Source: Clostridia bacterium (GTDB lineage: Bacteria; Bacillota; Clostridia; Oscillospirales; CAG-272). Taken from it: a stretch of DNA of 34,446 nucleotides. Positions within the stretch are counted from its first letter, which is position 1. Every line of letters starts with the position of its first letter. The stretch covers positions 64,171-98,616 of the forward strand of contig JAFYMF010000055.1 in assembly GCA_017556745.1 (NCBI GenBank), given 5' to 3'. Shown piece after piece: positions 25,450 through 33,462 of this stretch. The notes under the pieces were generated by a model, which ran no database searches, was not told the origin of the DNA, and worked only from the letters and a program-made list of their open reading frames with translations. The translations under genes and the position numbers were made by a program.

Positions 25450-26238
25450 TTACCGAGACAGCTCCTCGCCGTTTGGAACAATACTGTTGAATATAATTAT
25501 TCCACTCGTCTCCCCTTTTAGGTTGTCCGGCCATTCAACCGATTTCTCGGTTCCGTAAACCAACTCACCCGGGTACCAGTGTTCTTCACCCGGCGGTACG
25601 TTCTTCTGCTTCACTCCGTTAAAAATCTTGAATATCTTGCCGCTGTTATCAAAGAACACAACGTCAAAGGAAAAATCAAGTATCTCAGAATATTCGTATT
25701 TATATCTGATGTCTCCGAGGATCCCTTTTACAAAACCTGTTTCTTCACCAGCCCATACCCGATCCTCTTTAAGACCATTGTACCGAGTGGTAAACATCTT
25801 GCCGTAGCACTCTCCGGTATAATCCTCTGTGGATACGGTATACCGATAGCTTGAAAATGCAATGCCAGGATCAAAGAGGAAATATTTCTGCCACTTTGCG
25901 GCAAAGCCATCAAAGGTCTGTGATTCTGTTTTCAGTTCCGTGCCTGCCTCATCACAGTAGGTCATACCTACAGTCACAGTACAGTTGCTGTCACCGTGAT
26001 TTTCAACGCTGAGCAGTACCGCGTTGCTATCCCCATAGTCGTATTTCTTTGAGCTTACCGTAAAGTTTTCTGCCGCCTCGGTATCTACCTTGTCGTAATC
26101 CTTAACAGTATCAACAAAGGTAAACCCGGAGGTACCTTTTTCGTCGGGTGTATCGCCGCCGTCCGAGGCTCCGTTACTACTGCAGCCCGAAACCAGAACA
26201 GAAGTAAAGATAAGCAACAGTATAAAAATCCGCTTCAT
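25450..26238 (-). CDS. Paralogous lipoprotein 1, first gene of the sigma-controlled ABC locus
   Basis: 262-residue lipoprotein, function unknown. Lipobox LVSGC gives Cys19, then an Asp/Gly/Ser linker and the family opener DYDKVDTEAAENF. The Ig-like core has VENHGDSNCTVTVGMTYCDE, FAAKWQKYFLFDPGIAF and EDYTGECYGKMF. The C-terminal part with KYEYSEILDFSFDVVFFDNS and WPDNLKGETSGIIIF links it to gene 18757 rather than to the other copies. It follows a terminator and a candidate ECF promoter, with a leader of about 70 nt, and is 32 nt before permease 1. Confidence 0.88.
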   Translation of the reverse strand: MKRIFILLLIFTSVLVSGCSSNGASDGGDTPDEKGTSGFTFVDTVKDYDKVDTEAAENFTVSSKKYDYGDSNAVLLSVENHGDSNCTVTVGMTYCDEAGTELKTESQTFDGFAAKWQKYFLFDPGIAFSSYRYTVSTEDYTGECYGKMFTTRYNGLKEDRVWAGEETGFVKGILGDIRYKYEYSEILDFSFDVVFFDNSGKIFKIFNGVKQKNVPPGEEHWYPGELVYGTEKSVEWPDNLKGETSGIIIFNSIVPNGEELSR

Positions 26239-26311
26239 TCTTAGTACCGCCTTTTCATTTTATTTACAGAACTCCAACGCAAAATGCGTATGTCTATCCT
26301 TAATAAACAGT

Positions 26312-26336
26312 GCGTGAAAAATACAAATTTCTTACA
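26312..26336 (-). promoter_or_regulatory. Candidate ECF-sigma promoter of the lipoprotein/ABC locus
   Basis: Minus strand: TGTAAG (26331-26336), 15-nt T-rich spacer, ACGC (26312-26315). The same boxes with a 16-nt spacer precede the nearby sigma gene. T-rich spacers and a CGTC-like -10 are typical of ECF promoters; no sigma-A promoter is evident here. Confidence 0.5.
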
Positions 26337-26361
26337 AACCTGTTATATTTTTATATAAAAA

Positions 26362-26404
26362 AGAACCCCGCGCGGCAAGGATGACTCCTGCCGCGCGGGG
26401 TTCT
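26362..26404 (-). terminator. Strong intrinsic terminator after the second sigma/anti-sigma pair
   Basis: AGAACCCCGCGCGGC (26362-26376) pairs perfectly with 26390-26404, with AGGA/TCCT continuing inside. On the minus strand TTTTTTATATA follows. It separates the sigma module from the lipoprotein/ABC locus, so the latter needs its own promoter. Confidence 0.9.
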
Positions 26405-26474
26405 GTATTTAGATTCTTAGCACTCTGTAATTTTTAGTTGTCCGTTTTTTCGTTCGGTTCGGTCCGAGCCGACA

Positions 26475-28130
26475 TTAATTTTCCTCAATATACTGTTCTC
26501 TCAGATCACTATCGATCTCACCCTCATAACCGTTTAACTCCTCCTCTAACCACTCTCTCCAGTCCTCGTAATTAAAGGTCTTATGATAGAGGTCAGAGTG
26601 AGCAGAGTACTTATCGGTATCGTTCACCTCAGAAACTGCTTCATCACCGATAAAATATCTTGATACAATACACTTGGTATTAACGGAATAATAGGAACTG
26701 CATTTACCGATATCGGCAGAGACTATTCTCTTTACGTCCCAAACCACCTGATCTGAATCACTTACGTTGAGTCTTGCACCGACAGCGCCGTTAACTGTAT
26801 AGAAGTCCTTAATCTTGCCCTCATCAACGTCGCATACCAGAAGAATAGCGGTATAATAACCGTTAACTATATCAAGCAACTCCTCGTCGGATATATCAAG
26901 AGGCTTGTCGGTCATTTGTTCTCTTATGGTTGCAGAATATCCGCCGTTACGAAGCAACGAATAATTCTCACTGTCCTCGGGAATAACGTAGGTTGAGATA
27001 TACAGGTCTCCGTTAACGGAAGCCATATCCTCAATGTTGTATATATATCCGTTGTCAGTAAGATCAAGCTGCAGAACAAGATTTCCGTCAAAGTCAAGCT
27101 TTACTATCGAATCGTTTACTCTGCTGTCAGCGATCTGTGATATCTGTAAAACATATCCGTCGTCAACGAGGATTGCATTCTTTATATCTATGTTGTACGG
27201 CATAGGTATTACGTTTGAGGTAAGAGTGTTACCGTCCGTATCATAGACAGCAAAACAGATATAATGAACTTCTGTACGTGCTTCCATATCAATATTATTG
27301 GCACGGGCAAAAACAACGATATTTCCGTCCCTGTCACCAACAACGGCCTCTATTCTCTCAATCCCGGGATCGGTTTCATTATTTTCAACAAAATCGGTAG
27401 AGCCGATAAACCCGATCTGTCCGTCCTCGGTTACGTAAGCAAAACGTGCACCGTCCCAATTACCAAGCTCACGGCCGTGTACAACGTATCCGTTATCTAA
27501 TACTGCCAGTGTGTGGAACATATACTTACTGTCAAATGAAATCTTCCACTCCTCAACACCCTCATTACTCTTAACAAGCTCGAAGCTGCCCTCGGCAAGA
27601 GTATCGGGATAGTAAAGAGTCATTGTTTCACTGTCTGTCTTCGCATTATAATCCATTCCGCTGTTCCAAAACTCTGCAATACTCTCGGGAGACGGTGACT
27701 CGGAGGAGATCTCGTAACCCTCTATATCCCCCTCATAAACCGAGCTCTTTATAACCTCTGCGGTTTTCGAGTAGCTGAAAGACTCAGAGGAAATATCTCT
27801 GTATACCTTCTTGATCTCAGAACGTGTAAGACCCGCATCTGACAGATTGTACTCGTCAAAGAAGTTCACTGCGGCTTTGTATTCCTTTGCCTCTGCCGCA
27901 TACGCGTACATACCGCCACTTATTGTTGCTGTCAATACAACACACGCCGCGACCGCCGCAGTCATACGTCTGATAAAGGCTGTCTTCGCTTTCTTCTTGC
28001 CGAGAACCTTTTTTTCAAGCCGCTTCAGCATGACCAGATCTATCTGCTCATCGGTGAAGTCATCACCAAGCATAATGTCAAGATCCTTTGCGGTAGCTTC
28101 ATCGAAAATTTCATTAATATTCTTTTTCAC
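26475..28130 (-). CDS. Putative membrane anti-sigma factor with large extracytoplasmic sensor domain
   Basis: 551 residues: a ~55-residue cytoplasmic N-terminus (INEIFDEATAKDLDIML, basic stretch KKVLGKKKAK), one membrane helix (about 57-79), then about 470 extracytoplasmic residues. The outer part has recurring strand-turn units such as VVGDRDGNIVVFAR, VDDGYVLQISQI and LDFDGNLVLQLDL, resembling a beta-propeller-like fold; this is by eye only. The GTG start overlaps the sigma stop as GTGA, with GGGAGGT upstream, so the two are coupled, the arrangement of sigma/anti-sigma pairs. It probably holds the sigma factor until an envelope signal is sensed. No zinc-binding HxxxCxxC anti-sigma motif is seen. 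Confidence 0.75.
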   Translation of the reverse strand: MKKNINEIFDEATAKDLDIMLGDDFTDEQIDLVMLKRLEKKVLGKKKAKTAFIRRMTAAVAACVVLTATISGGMYAYAAEAKEYKAAVNFFDEYNLSDAGLTRSEIKKVYRDISSESFSYSKTAEVIKSSVYEGDIEGYEISSESPSPESIAEFWNSGMDYNAKTDSETMTLYYPDTLAEGSFELVKSNEGVEEWKISFDSKYMFHTLAVLDNGYVVHGRELGNWDGARFAYVTEDGQIGFIGSTDFVENNETDPGIERIEAVVGDRDGNIVVFARANNIDMEARTEVHYICFAVYDTDGNTLTSNVIPMPYNIDIKNAILVDDGYVLQISQIADSRVNDSIVKLDFDGNLVLQLDLTDNGYIYNIEDMASVNGDLYISTYVIPEDSENYSLLRNGGYSATIREQMTDKPLDISDEELLDIVNGYYTAILLVCDVDEGKIKDFYTVNGAVGARLNVSDSDQVVWDVKRIVSADIGKCSSYYSVNTKCIVSRYFIGDEAVSEVNDTDKYSAHSDLYHKTFNYEDWREWLEEELNGYEGEIDSDLREQYIEEN

Positions 28131-28684
28131 TTGGCACCTCCCAAAATTTCTCTTAGTTTTTTGATCGCCCTGTGTGTCCTGGTATCAACGTTTGAAACAG
28201 TTAAACCGGTCTTTTTAGCAATTGCTTTTGAATTCTCGCACAGATAAAATTTTCTGATTATTATCTCTTTGTCCGGCTCCCCAAGCTGTGCTACTGCACG
28301 CATCAGCATTTGTCTATCCTCCGTTTCACCAAACCCACCGTCGTCACATAGCGCCGACTCAAACAGGGTGGCATTTTCATCCTCAAGAGAAACTGTTCTG
28401 TTCTCCTTATCTCTCTGTCTGAGTCTGTCACAGGCGTTGTTTCGGGCTATGACACACAACCAGCTTCGCAGGCTTCCCTTTGCGGGATCGTATTTACCAA
28501 GGTCACAGTAAAATTCGGAGAATGTCTCGGCAACGCAGTCCTCTATGTCCGCATCACAGAACGATTGTGGCACAAGTCTGCCGCGAATCACAGTCAGAAC
28601 AAGCCCTGCGTATTTCCGCATAAGACATCGCATACCTTCCTCGGGGTCACTTCGAAGTAAGACAAGCAGTTCTTCCTCCCCCAT
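28127..28684 (-). CDS. ECF-type RNA polymerase sigma-70 factor (module 2)
   Basis: 185-residue sigma factor with region 2 at about 15-92 (MRKYAGLVLTVIRGRL, then DIEDCVAETFSEFYCDL and WLCVIARNNACDRLRQR) and region 4 at about 124-182 (LGEPDKEIIIRKFYLCENSKA, helix-turn-helix KKTGLTVSNVDTRTHRAI). There is no region 1 or 3, as in ECF factors. ATG 28684 is taken since AGGAGGT lies just upstream; the open frame begins 36 nt earlier. It overlaps its anti-sigma by GTGA and has an ECF-type promoter resembling that of the downstream lipoprotein/ABC locus, consistent with autoregulation. Confidence 0.93.
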   Translation of the reverse strand: MGEEELLVLLRSDPEEGMRCLMRKYAGLVLTVIRGRLVPQSFCDADIEDCVAETFSEFYCDLGKYDPAKGSLRSWLCVIARNNACDRLRQRDKENRTVSLEDENATLFESALCDDGGFGETEDRQMLMRAVAQLGEPDKEIIIRKFYLCENSKAIAKKTGLTVSNVDTRTHRAIKKLREILGGAK

Positions 28685-28728
28685 GGGAACACCTCCTCTC
28701 GCTGTTTTGAGTCGACTCACCTATTATA

Positions 28729-28754
28729 GCGTAATAATAATTAAAAATCTTACA
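28729..28754 (-). promoter_or_regulatory. Candidate autoregulatory ECF promoter of sigma module 2
   Basis: Minus strand: TGTAAG (28749-28754), 16-nt AT-rich spacer, ACGC (28729-28732) running into TATAATAGGTGA. A TATAAT is present, but no TTGACA-like box lies 17 nt before it, so an ECF reading fits better; the two readings are not exclusive. Confidence 0.5.
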
Positions 28755-28812
28755 CATTTTTTCGTTTTTTCTCTTTCCGATTTAATTATAGCATAAAAAA
28801 GGGGCAAGAAAA

Positions 28813-28845
28813 TCCCGGGTACCGCAAAAATTGCGGTACCCGGGG
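28813..28845 (-). terminator. Intrinsic terminator after the coiled-coil protein gene
   Basis: CCCGGGTACCGCAA (28814-28827) and TTGCGGTACCCGGG (28831-28844) form a perfect 14-bp stem with an AAA loop; on the minus strand ATTTTCTT follows. It ends the module 1 transcript before the second sigma gene. Confidence 0.85.
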
Positions 28846-28874
28846 AAAATCAATACGCAATATTCGTATCTTTT

Positions 28875-30242
28875 TTAGTCACGGTTTATACCCAAAGCCT
28901 CATCGAGCTCTTCACTGAATTCGCGCTGTACCCTGTATGCTACCTCGCAGTACATTTCTCTTTCTTCTCTTGTGGCGTTCCAGTATCCTGCCGCCTCAAG
29001 CTTATCCTGATGCTCCGCCTGAAGTACCTCAATCTCCTCAAGCATTTTCTCATTAAGTGCCTCGAGTTCGGTTGCCTCATCATAATTTATATCATTATAT
29101 GCCTTTTTGTATATCTCTTCTCTGAGAACGGCATATTTTGCGGAGATAACATCAACTGCCGCAGAATATTCTTCCGTGATCCTTCTTGTCTCGGGGGTAT
29201 CGTTCTTACTCATGTCAATGTAGTCAAGTCCGGCCTCCTTGATTGCTTCCTCTACCTTTTCATTTACTTTGACCATGACTTCACGGTACTTAGCAAGTCT
29301 TTCCTCGCTCTCTTTTCGGAACTCGTTGATTCTGTCACTTTGCTCCTCCAGATACTTATTTATTCTCTCCTCCCGTTCCTCAAGAAGCTTATTGATCTTT
29401 TCCTCAAGGGTGTAGTTCTCGGTCTCCTCACTTGAGTCTTCTGCATCTGCGAAGTAAGATAAACCCGACCATTCGGGGTAATCTATATCCGACCATTCGG
29501 GAATCTCTACGTCACCAAAATCAATATTACCGAATCTCGGCCCGAACTTTTCCTCGTATGCCGCGTCGTATGCCTCCATGGCCTCCCTTGATGCCTGGAG
29601 CAACAGCTCGCGCTCTTCCTTGGTTGTTTTCCAGTAACCGGTAGGCTCAAGGTCTGAGAGAAGCTTGTCACTAAGGCTCTCGAGCTCTGCGATCATCTCA
29701 TCGCTTGTATTCTCATATTTCTCGTCAAGTTCCTCTACCTTTCGGTTAAACTCATCAAACAGGGCCTGAACCTCGGGAGTAACGGTCTTGGTCTCGTCAA
29801 CGTGGGCAACACCCAATCTTTCCTTTGCCGCTTCGTATGCGTCTATGAAGATCTTATCAAGCTCTATCAGATCCTTAACCGGAATGCCGCCGATCTTGTC
29901 AGAAGCCTTAAGTGAGACACTCTCGTTTTTCTCATTTGGATAAGTATCAACTATCACGGCAAAGTCACGGGGTGTCCACTCGACGATCTCGTCATCTGCA
30001 ATCTCTTCCGCAGTTACATTCTCCTCTGCGGTATCCGCCGCCTCAGCATACTCTGCTGCGGAAGCTCCTTCAGCACCATCCACGGTAACTTCATCGACAG
30101 ATACTCTGGGCAGGTCCTCGGGTTGACTCTCTGCGCCGTACACAAAGAACGGCAAAGAGGTACAAGTAACGGCAAGAGCTGTAGCTGCGCATAAAATGAC
30201 GGGGATAAGCTTTCCTTTGGTGTTGTTTTCCTTTTGTTTCAT
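28875..30242 (-). CDS. Secreted, acidic, internally duplicated coiled-coil protein
   Basis: 455 residues, function unknown. A signal peptide (1-36, likely cut after VYG) is followed by an Ala/Glu-rich low-complexity stretch (55-90). Two related units follow: about 135-234 and 330-451, each ending in GYW-x-x-T-x-EER (GYWKTTKEERELL and GYWNATREEREMY) and a helix ending EEKFG or DEALG. Between them lie two PEWS repeats and a strongly charged coiled coil (278-330). It has no anchor, so it should be released or bound to the wall. It is 63 nt after the anti-sigma gene of module 1 and probably cotranscribed. Long charged helices recall Spy-like chaperones, but that is speculation. Confidence 0.8.
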   Translation of the reverse strand: MKQKENNTKGKLIPVILCAATALAVTCTSLPFFVYGAESQPEDLPRVSVDEVTVDGAEGASAAEYAEAADTAEENVTAEEIADDEIVEWTPRDFAVIVDTYPNEKNESVSLKASDKIGGIPVKDLIELDKIFIDAYEAAKERLGVAHVDETKTVTPEVQALFDEFNRKVEELDEKYENTSDEMIAELESLSDKLLSDLEPTGYWKTTKEERELLLQASREAMEAYDAAYEEKFGPRFGNIDFGDVEIPEWSDIDYPEWSGLSYFADAEDSSEETENYTLEEKINKLLEEREERINKYLEEQSDRINEFRKESEERLAKYREVMVKVNEKVEEAIKEAGLDYIDMSKNDTPETRRITEEYSAAVDVISAKYAVLREEIYKKAYNDINYDEATELEALNEKMLEEIEVLQAEHQDKLEAAGYWNATREEREMYCEVAYRVQREFSEELDEALGINRD

Positions 30243-30305
30243 TTTTTCTCCCTTCTGCCGACATGCGGCGGCACAAATGTTTTATTTTCCCTCTATATCC
30301 GAGGG

Positions 30306-31625
30306 TTATTTTCTCTGTAATGAATACACGACTCCGTCGCTGTCCTCGTCCTGCCAGTCGTACGGAGCTAAGTCAAGCTCGACCCCCACAGTTTCCGGAA
30401 CGTCAAAGCTTTCTATCTGTTCCTTTGTCATTATGGCAATGACACAGTCGGTATCGTTGGTTACTATATTTTCCTCGGAAACGGTCTTCACCTCAAGAAA
30501 AGAATAGTTGATCCCGCTGTCGGTAAGTGTTTTTGTAACAGTATGCGTAACATTGTTGTTAAACACATATCTGTCTATGACAGCTCTCATCTTTTTTGTA
30601 AAGTTCTGGCTATATTCCTCAAGCCATGAACGCACAAGACTCTCCATATCCACTTCGGTAGCTATACCGTTTTCACGCTTTTCAAGAGCGTCCCAATATT
30701 GCTGACATTCCCGTGAGCTACGCCAAGTACCGTATATATCAACACCTCTGAAGCTTATATCAAAGGCCCAATATATACTACTGTTGTTATCACCGTATAC
30801 AGATACCAGTTCATCCCTGATAGACATTGCATACTCTTCGTAAAGCAGATCAAGCTTTCCCTGTTGTTCAAAATATTCCATCTGAAATTCAGTGCGGGCA
30901 TCTTTGTATTCATTTATATAAGTATCTATATCATTAATGTAGCGCGTCATAGCATCGTCAAATTCTTGGTAATCTATTTCACCTATTCTGTGTAGATCAA
31001 CTATGTCGCTATATTTTTCCTTTATCTTTTCTATACCGTCACTAATACTGCCGTTATAGCCGCTGGTTTTGTATTTATAATCACCTTCGGTCATGGTCCT
31101 CAGATGCTCTAAAGCTTCAGATATAAACTTTTCCTTGAATGCCGCCATCCTCTCCTCGTTTATGCTAAGCATTTCATCGGCAGTTTTCATAAGTTCAGGG
31201 TCAGAAAGACTATTCAAATATTCGGACGATCCACTCTTTAGTACCAAGGCAAACGCAACGTCCGAATCGGTATCTGCATTAAGAGCAGACTCAAGCTCAC
31301 TTCCTATCCTCACTTCCCCGTCTGCAGGGGGGGTATAATTCTCGTCGTATGCAGGGACACCGCTAAGCTCCGAATAAAGCACGAGTCTTTCTACCGGCTC
31401 AACGGCGGTAGTACCGTCATCCGTAGTGTCGGGTTGTGGGATAGTATCGTGGCGTGGGGTAAGAAACGGGATAGCAACCCCCACCGCAAGGATCACCGCC
31501 GCCGCTGATACGGCGGCAGGGATCATTCTGCCCAAGGACATTTTTTTCTTATACTCAATATGCTCACGGAGAAGCTCCTGGTCTATATCACCCATTGCAT
31601 CAAGAAAACGGTCACGTTCACTCAT
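30306..31625 (-). CDS. Putative membrane anti-sigma factor (module 1)
   Basis: 439 residues: a ~30-residue cytoplasmic N-terminus (RFLDAMGDIDQELLREHIEY), one membrane helix (about 34-55), a Thr/Pro/Asp linker, and a ~370-residue extracytoplasmic part that is largely helical and charged (for instance INEYKDARTEFQMEYFEQQ) before a strand-rich C-terminus. It overlaps the sigma gene by 8 nt, the usual coupling of sigma and anti-sigma genes. Its N-terminus differs from that of the module 2 anti-sigma, so the two should hold distinct sigma factors. The extracytoplasmic domain shares the helical, YW-containing style of the secreted protein encoded next (for instance IYGTWRSSRECQQYW), hinting that they may interact. 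Confidence 0.75.
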   Translation of the reverse strand: MSERDRFLDAMGDIDQELLREHIEYKKKMSLGRMIPAAVSAAAVILAVGVAIPFLTPRHDTIPQPDTTDDGTTAVEPVERLVLYSELSGVPAYDENYTPPADGEVRIGSELESALNADTDSDVAFALVLKSGSSEYLNSLSDPELMKTADEMLSINEERMAAFKEKFISEALEHLRTMTEGDYKYKTSGYNGSISDGIEKIKEKYSDIVDLHRIGEIDYQEFDDAMTRYINDIDTYINEYKDARTEFQMEYFEQQGKLDLLYEEYAMSIRDELVSVYGDNNSSIYWAFDISFRGVDIYGTWRSSRECQQYWDALEKRENGIATEVDMESLVRSWLEEYSQNFTKKMRAVIDRYVFNNNVTHTVTKTLTDSGINYSFLEVKTVSEENIVTNDTDCVIAIMTKEQIESFDVPETVGVELDLAPYDWQDEDSDGVVYSLQRK

Positions 31626-32190
31626 TCCGATACCCTCCTTCCGATAATTGTTTTTTAAATGTGTTCTTCATTCTAAACAACCTTGTATTTACTGAATTTT
31701 TTGATATTTTCAGTCTTTTTGCAATGCTGTCAAGCTCCTCAAAATCAAAATATCTGCTTATAAATATTTCCCTGTTCACCCCCGACAAGCTTTTGAGAAA
31801 AGCATTAATATGCCGTGACAGCTCTATACCGTCGATCACCCTATCCGAAAGATCATCAATATCTGCAAGCTCTTCGTATACATCCGGGTAAGTCGAATTA
31901 CCCGGATGTATACGTTTTTCCGCATTCTCTTTCCTCAGTCTGTCAATAGCGCGTCTCCGCGCAAGCATAGAGGCATAAGATGAAACAGACGCGGGCTTGT
32001 TCGGAGGTATAGAATTCCAGATGTCAAGAAGGGTGTCGTTTAAACACTCCTCCGCAACATCACTGTTTTTAAACAGATTAAAAGCAATATATTTAATTAG
32101 CTGACCATATTCGGTCTGTATCTTCTCAAGTGCTCTTTCATCCCTGTCAAAAAGCAACTTGATGATGACGTCATCGATGCTGTTTTTCAT
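31618..32190 (-). CDS. ECF-type RNA polymerase sigma-70 factor (module 1)
   Basis: 190-residue sigma factor. Region 2 spans about 15-90 (EYGQLIKYIAFNLFK, DVAEECLNDTLLDIWNSI, ASMLARRRAIDRLRK) and region 4 about 124-182 (LSGVNREIFISRYFDFEELDS followed by the helix-turn-helix AKRLKISKNSVNTRLFRMK). The ATG follows TGAGGCC. It is the first gene of a three-gene unit with an anti-sigma factor and a secreted coiled-coil protein. I do not see the TGTAAG box of module 2 upstream, so the two modules probably recognise different promoters. Confidence 0.93.
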   Translation of the reverse strand: MKNSIDDVIIKLLFDRDERALEKIQTEYGQLIKYIAFNLFKNSDVAEECLNDTLLDIWNSIPPNKPASVSSYASMLARRRAIDRLRKENAEKRIHPGNSTYPDVYEELADIDDLSDRVIDGIELSRHINAFLKSLSGVNREIFISRYFDFEELDSIAKRLKISKNSVNTRLFRMKNTFKKQLSEGGYRNE

Positions 32191-32278
32191 ATTGGCCTCA
32201 TATACAAGTAATTACCCTTTTGCTAAATAAATCGTATTCTCGGGGTAAAACTTTCTCTAAAGAAAAAAATATAAAGAA

Positions 32279-32300
32279 ACCGCCGTATTTCTACGGCGGT
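32279..32300 (-). terminator. Intrinsic terminator of asnA
   Basis: ACCGCCGTA/TACGGCGGT (9-bp perfect stem, 4-nt loop); on the minus strand followed by TTCTTTATATTTTTTTC. It lies 15 nt past the asnA stop and separates asnA from sigma module 1. Confidence 0.88.
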
Positions 32301-32315
32301 ACTATAAGCGAAATA

Positions 32316-33323
32316 TTAAAGAAGGATTATACCCGTACCCTTGCAGGACTCGATGGTTTCGGCATCCCATATAGAGGACTGTACCTCGCCGATATGAGCT
32401 TTTCCGAGAATGAGCATAGAAAGTCTGGATTGACCGACTCCTCCACCGATAGTCTGCGGAAGCTCACCTGCAAGAAGCATCTTATGATACTCAAGAGTGC
32501 GGCGTGAGTCACAACCCGATACCTTCAGCTGACGGTCAAGAACCTCGGCATTAACGCGAATACCCATTGAAGAAATTTCAAAGGGGCAGTCAAGAAGCTC
32601 ATTGTAGAAAAGGATATCGCCGTTAAGATCCCAGTCATCATAATCGGGAGAACGGCTGTCATGGGGCTTGCCGTTAGAAAGAGGAGCACCGATCTGAGAA
32701 ATAAATACTGTACCGTAACGGCGTACAGCCTCAAGTTCTCTCTCCTTATCGTTCTTGTTGGGGAACATTTTGAGAAGCTCCTCAGAAGAGATGAATTTGA
32801 CAGTTCTCTCAAGCGAAGTGGTGACTGCAGGATACTTGGCACGCACCACGTCGACAGTGTCACAGATAGCACCGACTATCTTATTTACGGTATCCGCAAG
32901 ATAATCAAAATTGCGGTCGGATACATCCATAACCTTTTCCCAGTCCCACTGATCAACGTATATTGAATGAAGGTTATCGGGTGTCTCCTCGCGGCGGATA
33001 GCGTTCATATCGGTATAGAGTCCCTTTCCCACTGGAAAGCCGTAACGGTAGAGAGCCATTCTCTTCCATTTTGCAAGAGAGTGAACTACCTCTGCATTTA
33101 CACCAGCACTGGGAATATCAAAGCTGACCGCCTTCTCAGATCCGCTGAGGTTATCGTTAAGACCGGTTTTGGGTTCAACGAAAAGAGGGGCAGTAACTCT
33201 CTTGAGATTAAGCTCTGATGAAAGTCTGTCCTCAAAGGCGCGTTTGAGCATACCTATAGCTGATTGTGTCTCATAAAGGGAAAGAGCCGAAGAATATCCG
33301 GCAGGGATCACCGTCTTTTTCAT
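32316..33323 (-). CDS. asnA: Aspartate--ammonia ligase (asparagine synthetase A)
   Basis: Makes asparagine from aspartate, ammonia and ATP in the cytoplasm; fold related to class II aminoacyl-tRNA synthetases. The 335-residue length matches the ~330-residue family. Typical segments are VTAPLFVEPKTGLNDNLSG near the N-terminus, VHSLAKWKRMAL, GLYTDMNAIRREE, YVDQWDWEK and the C-terminal GGGVGQSRLSMLIL. ATG 33323 follows AGGTGA; the frame runs on upstream to 33383, but that extension covers the promoter -10 box. Monocistronic, with its own promoter and terminator. Confidence 0.97.
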   Translation of the reverse strand: MKKTVIPAGYSSALSLYETQSAIGMLKRAFEDRLSSELNLKRVTAPLFVEPKTGLNDNLSGSEKAVSFDIPSAGVNAEVVHSLAKWKRMALYRYGFPVGKGLYTDMNAIRREETPDNLHSIYVDQWDWEKVMDVSDRNFDYLADTVNKIVGAICDTVDVVRAKYPAVTTSLERTVKFISSEELLKMFPNKNDKERELEAVRRYGTVFISQIGAPLSNGKPHDSRSPDYDDWDLNGDILFYNELLDCPFEISSMGIRVNAEVLDRQLKVSGCDSRRTLEYHKMLLAGELPQTIGGGVGQSRLSMLILGKAHIGEVQSSIWDAETIESCKGTGIILL

Positions 33324-33354
33324 GTATGTCACCTTTTTGAAAAAATATATAGGT

Positions 33355-33383
33355 ATTATAACACAAAAACGAGCCAAATGCAA
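33355..33383 (-). promoter_or_regulatory. Sigma-A promoter of asnA
   Basis: Minus strand: TTGCAT (33378-33383), 17-nt spacer, TATAAT (33355-33360), about 32 nt before the asnA start codon. No T-box leader is present. Confidence 0.85.
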
Positions 33384-33462
33384 TAGTCGGTTTTTTATTC
33401 TGTTTTTCGGGAACTTCTTTGAAACATTTGCCGTCTAACGGTACATAAAAGGAGGTAATAAT

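Noticed and set aside
33419..33447. TTGAAA-17-TACATA promoter for the triple-repeat lipoprotein gene
   Set aside because: The predicted start point would fall inside the AGGAGG ribosome binding site, leaving no usable leader.
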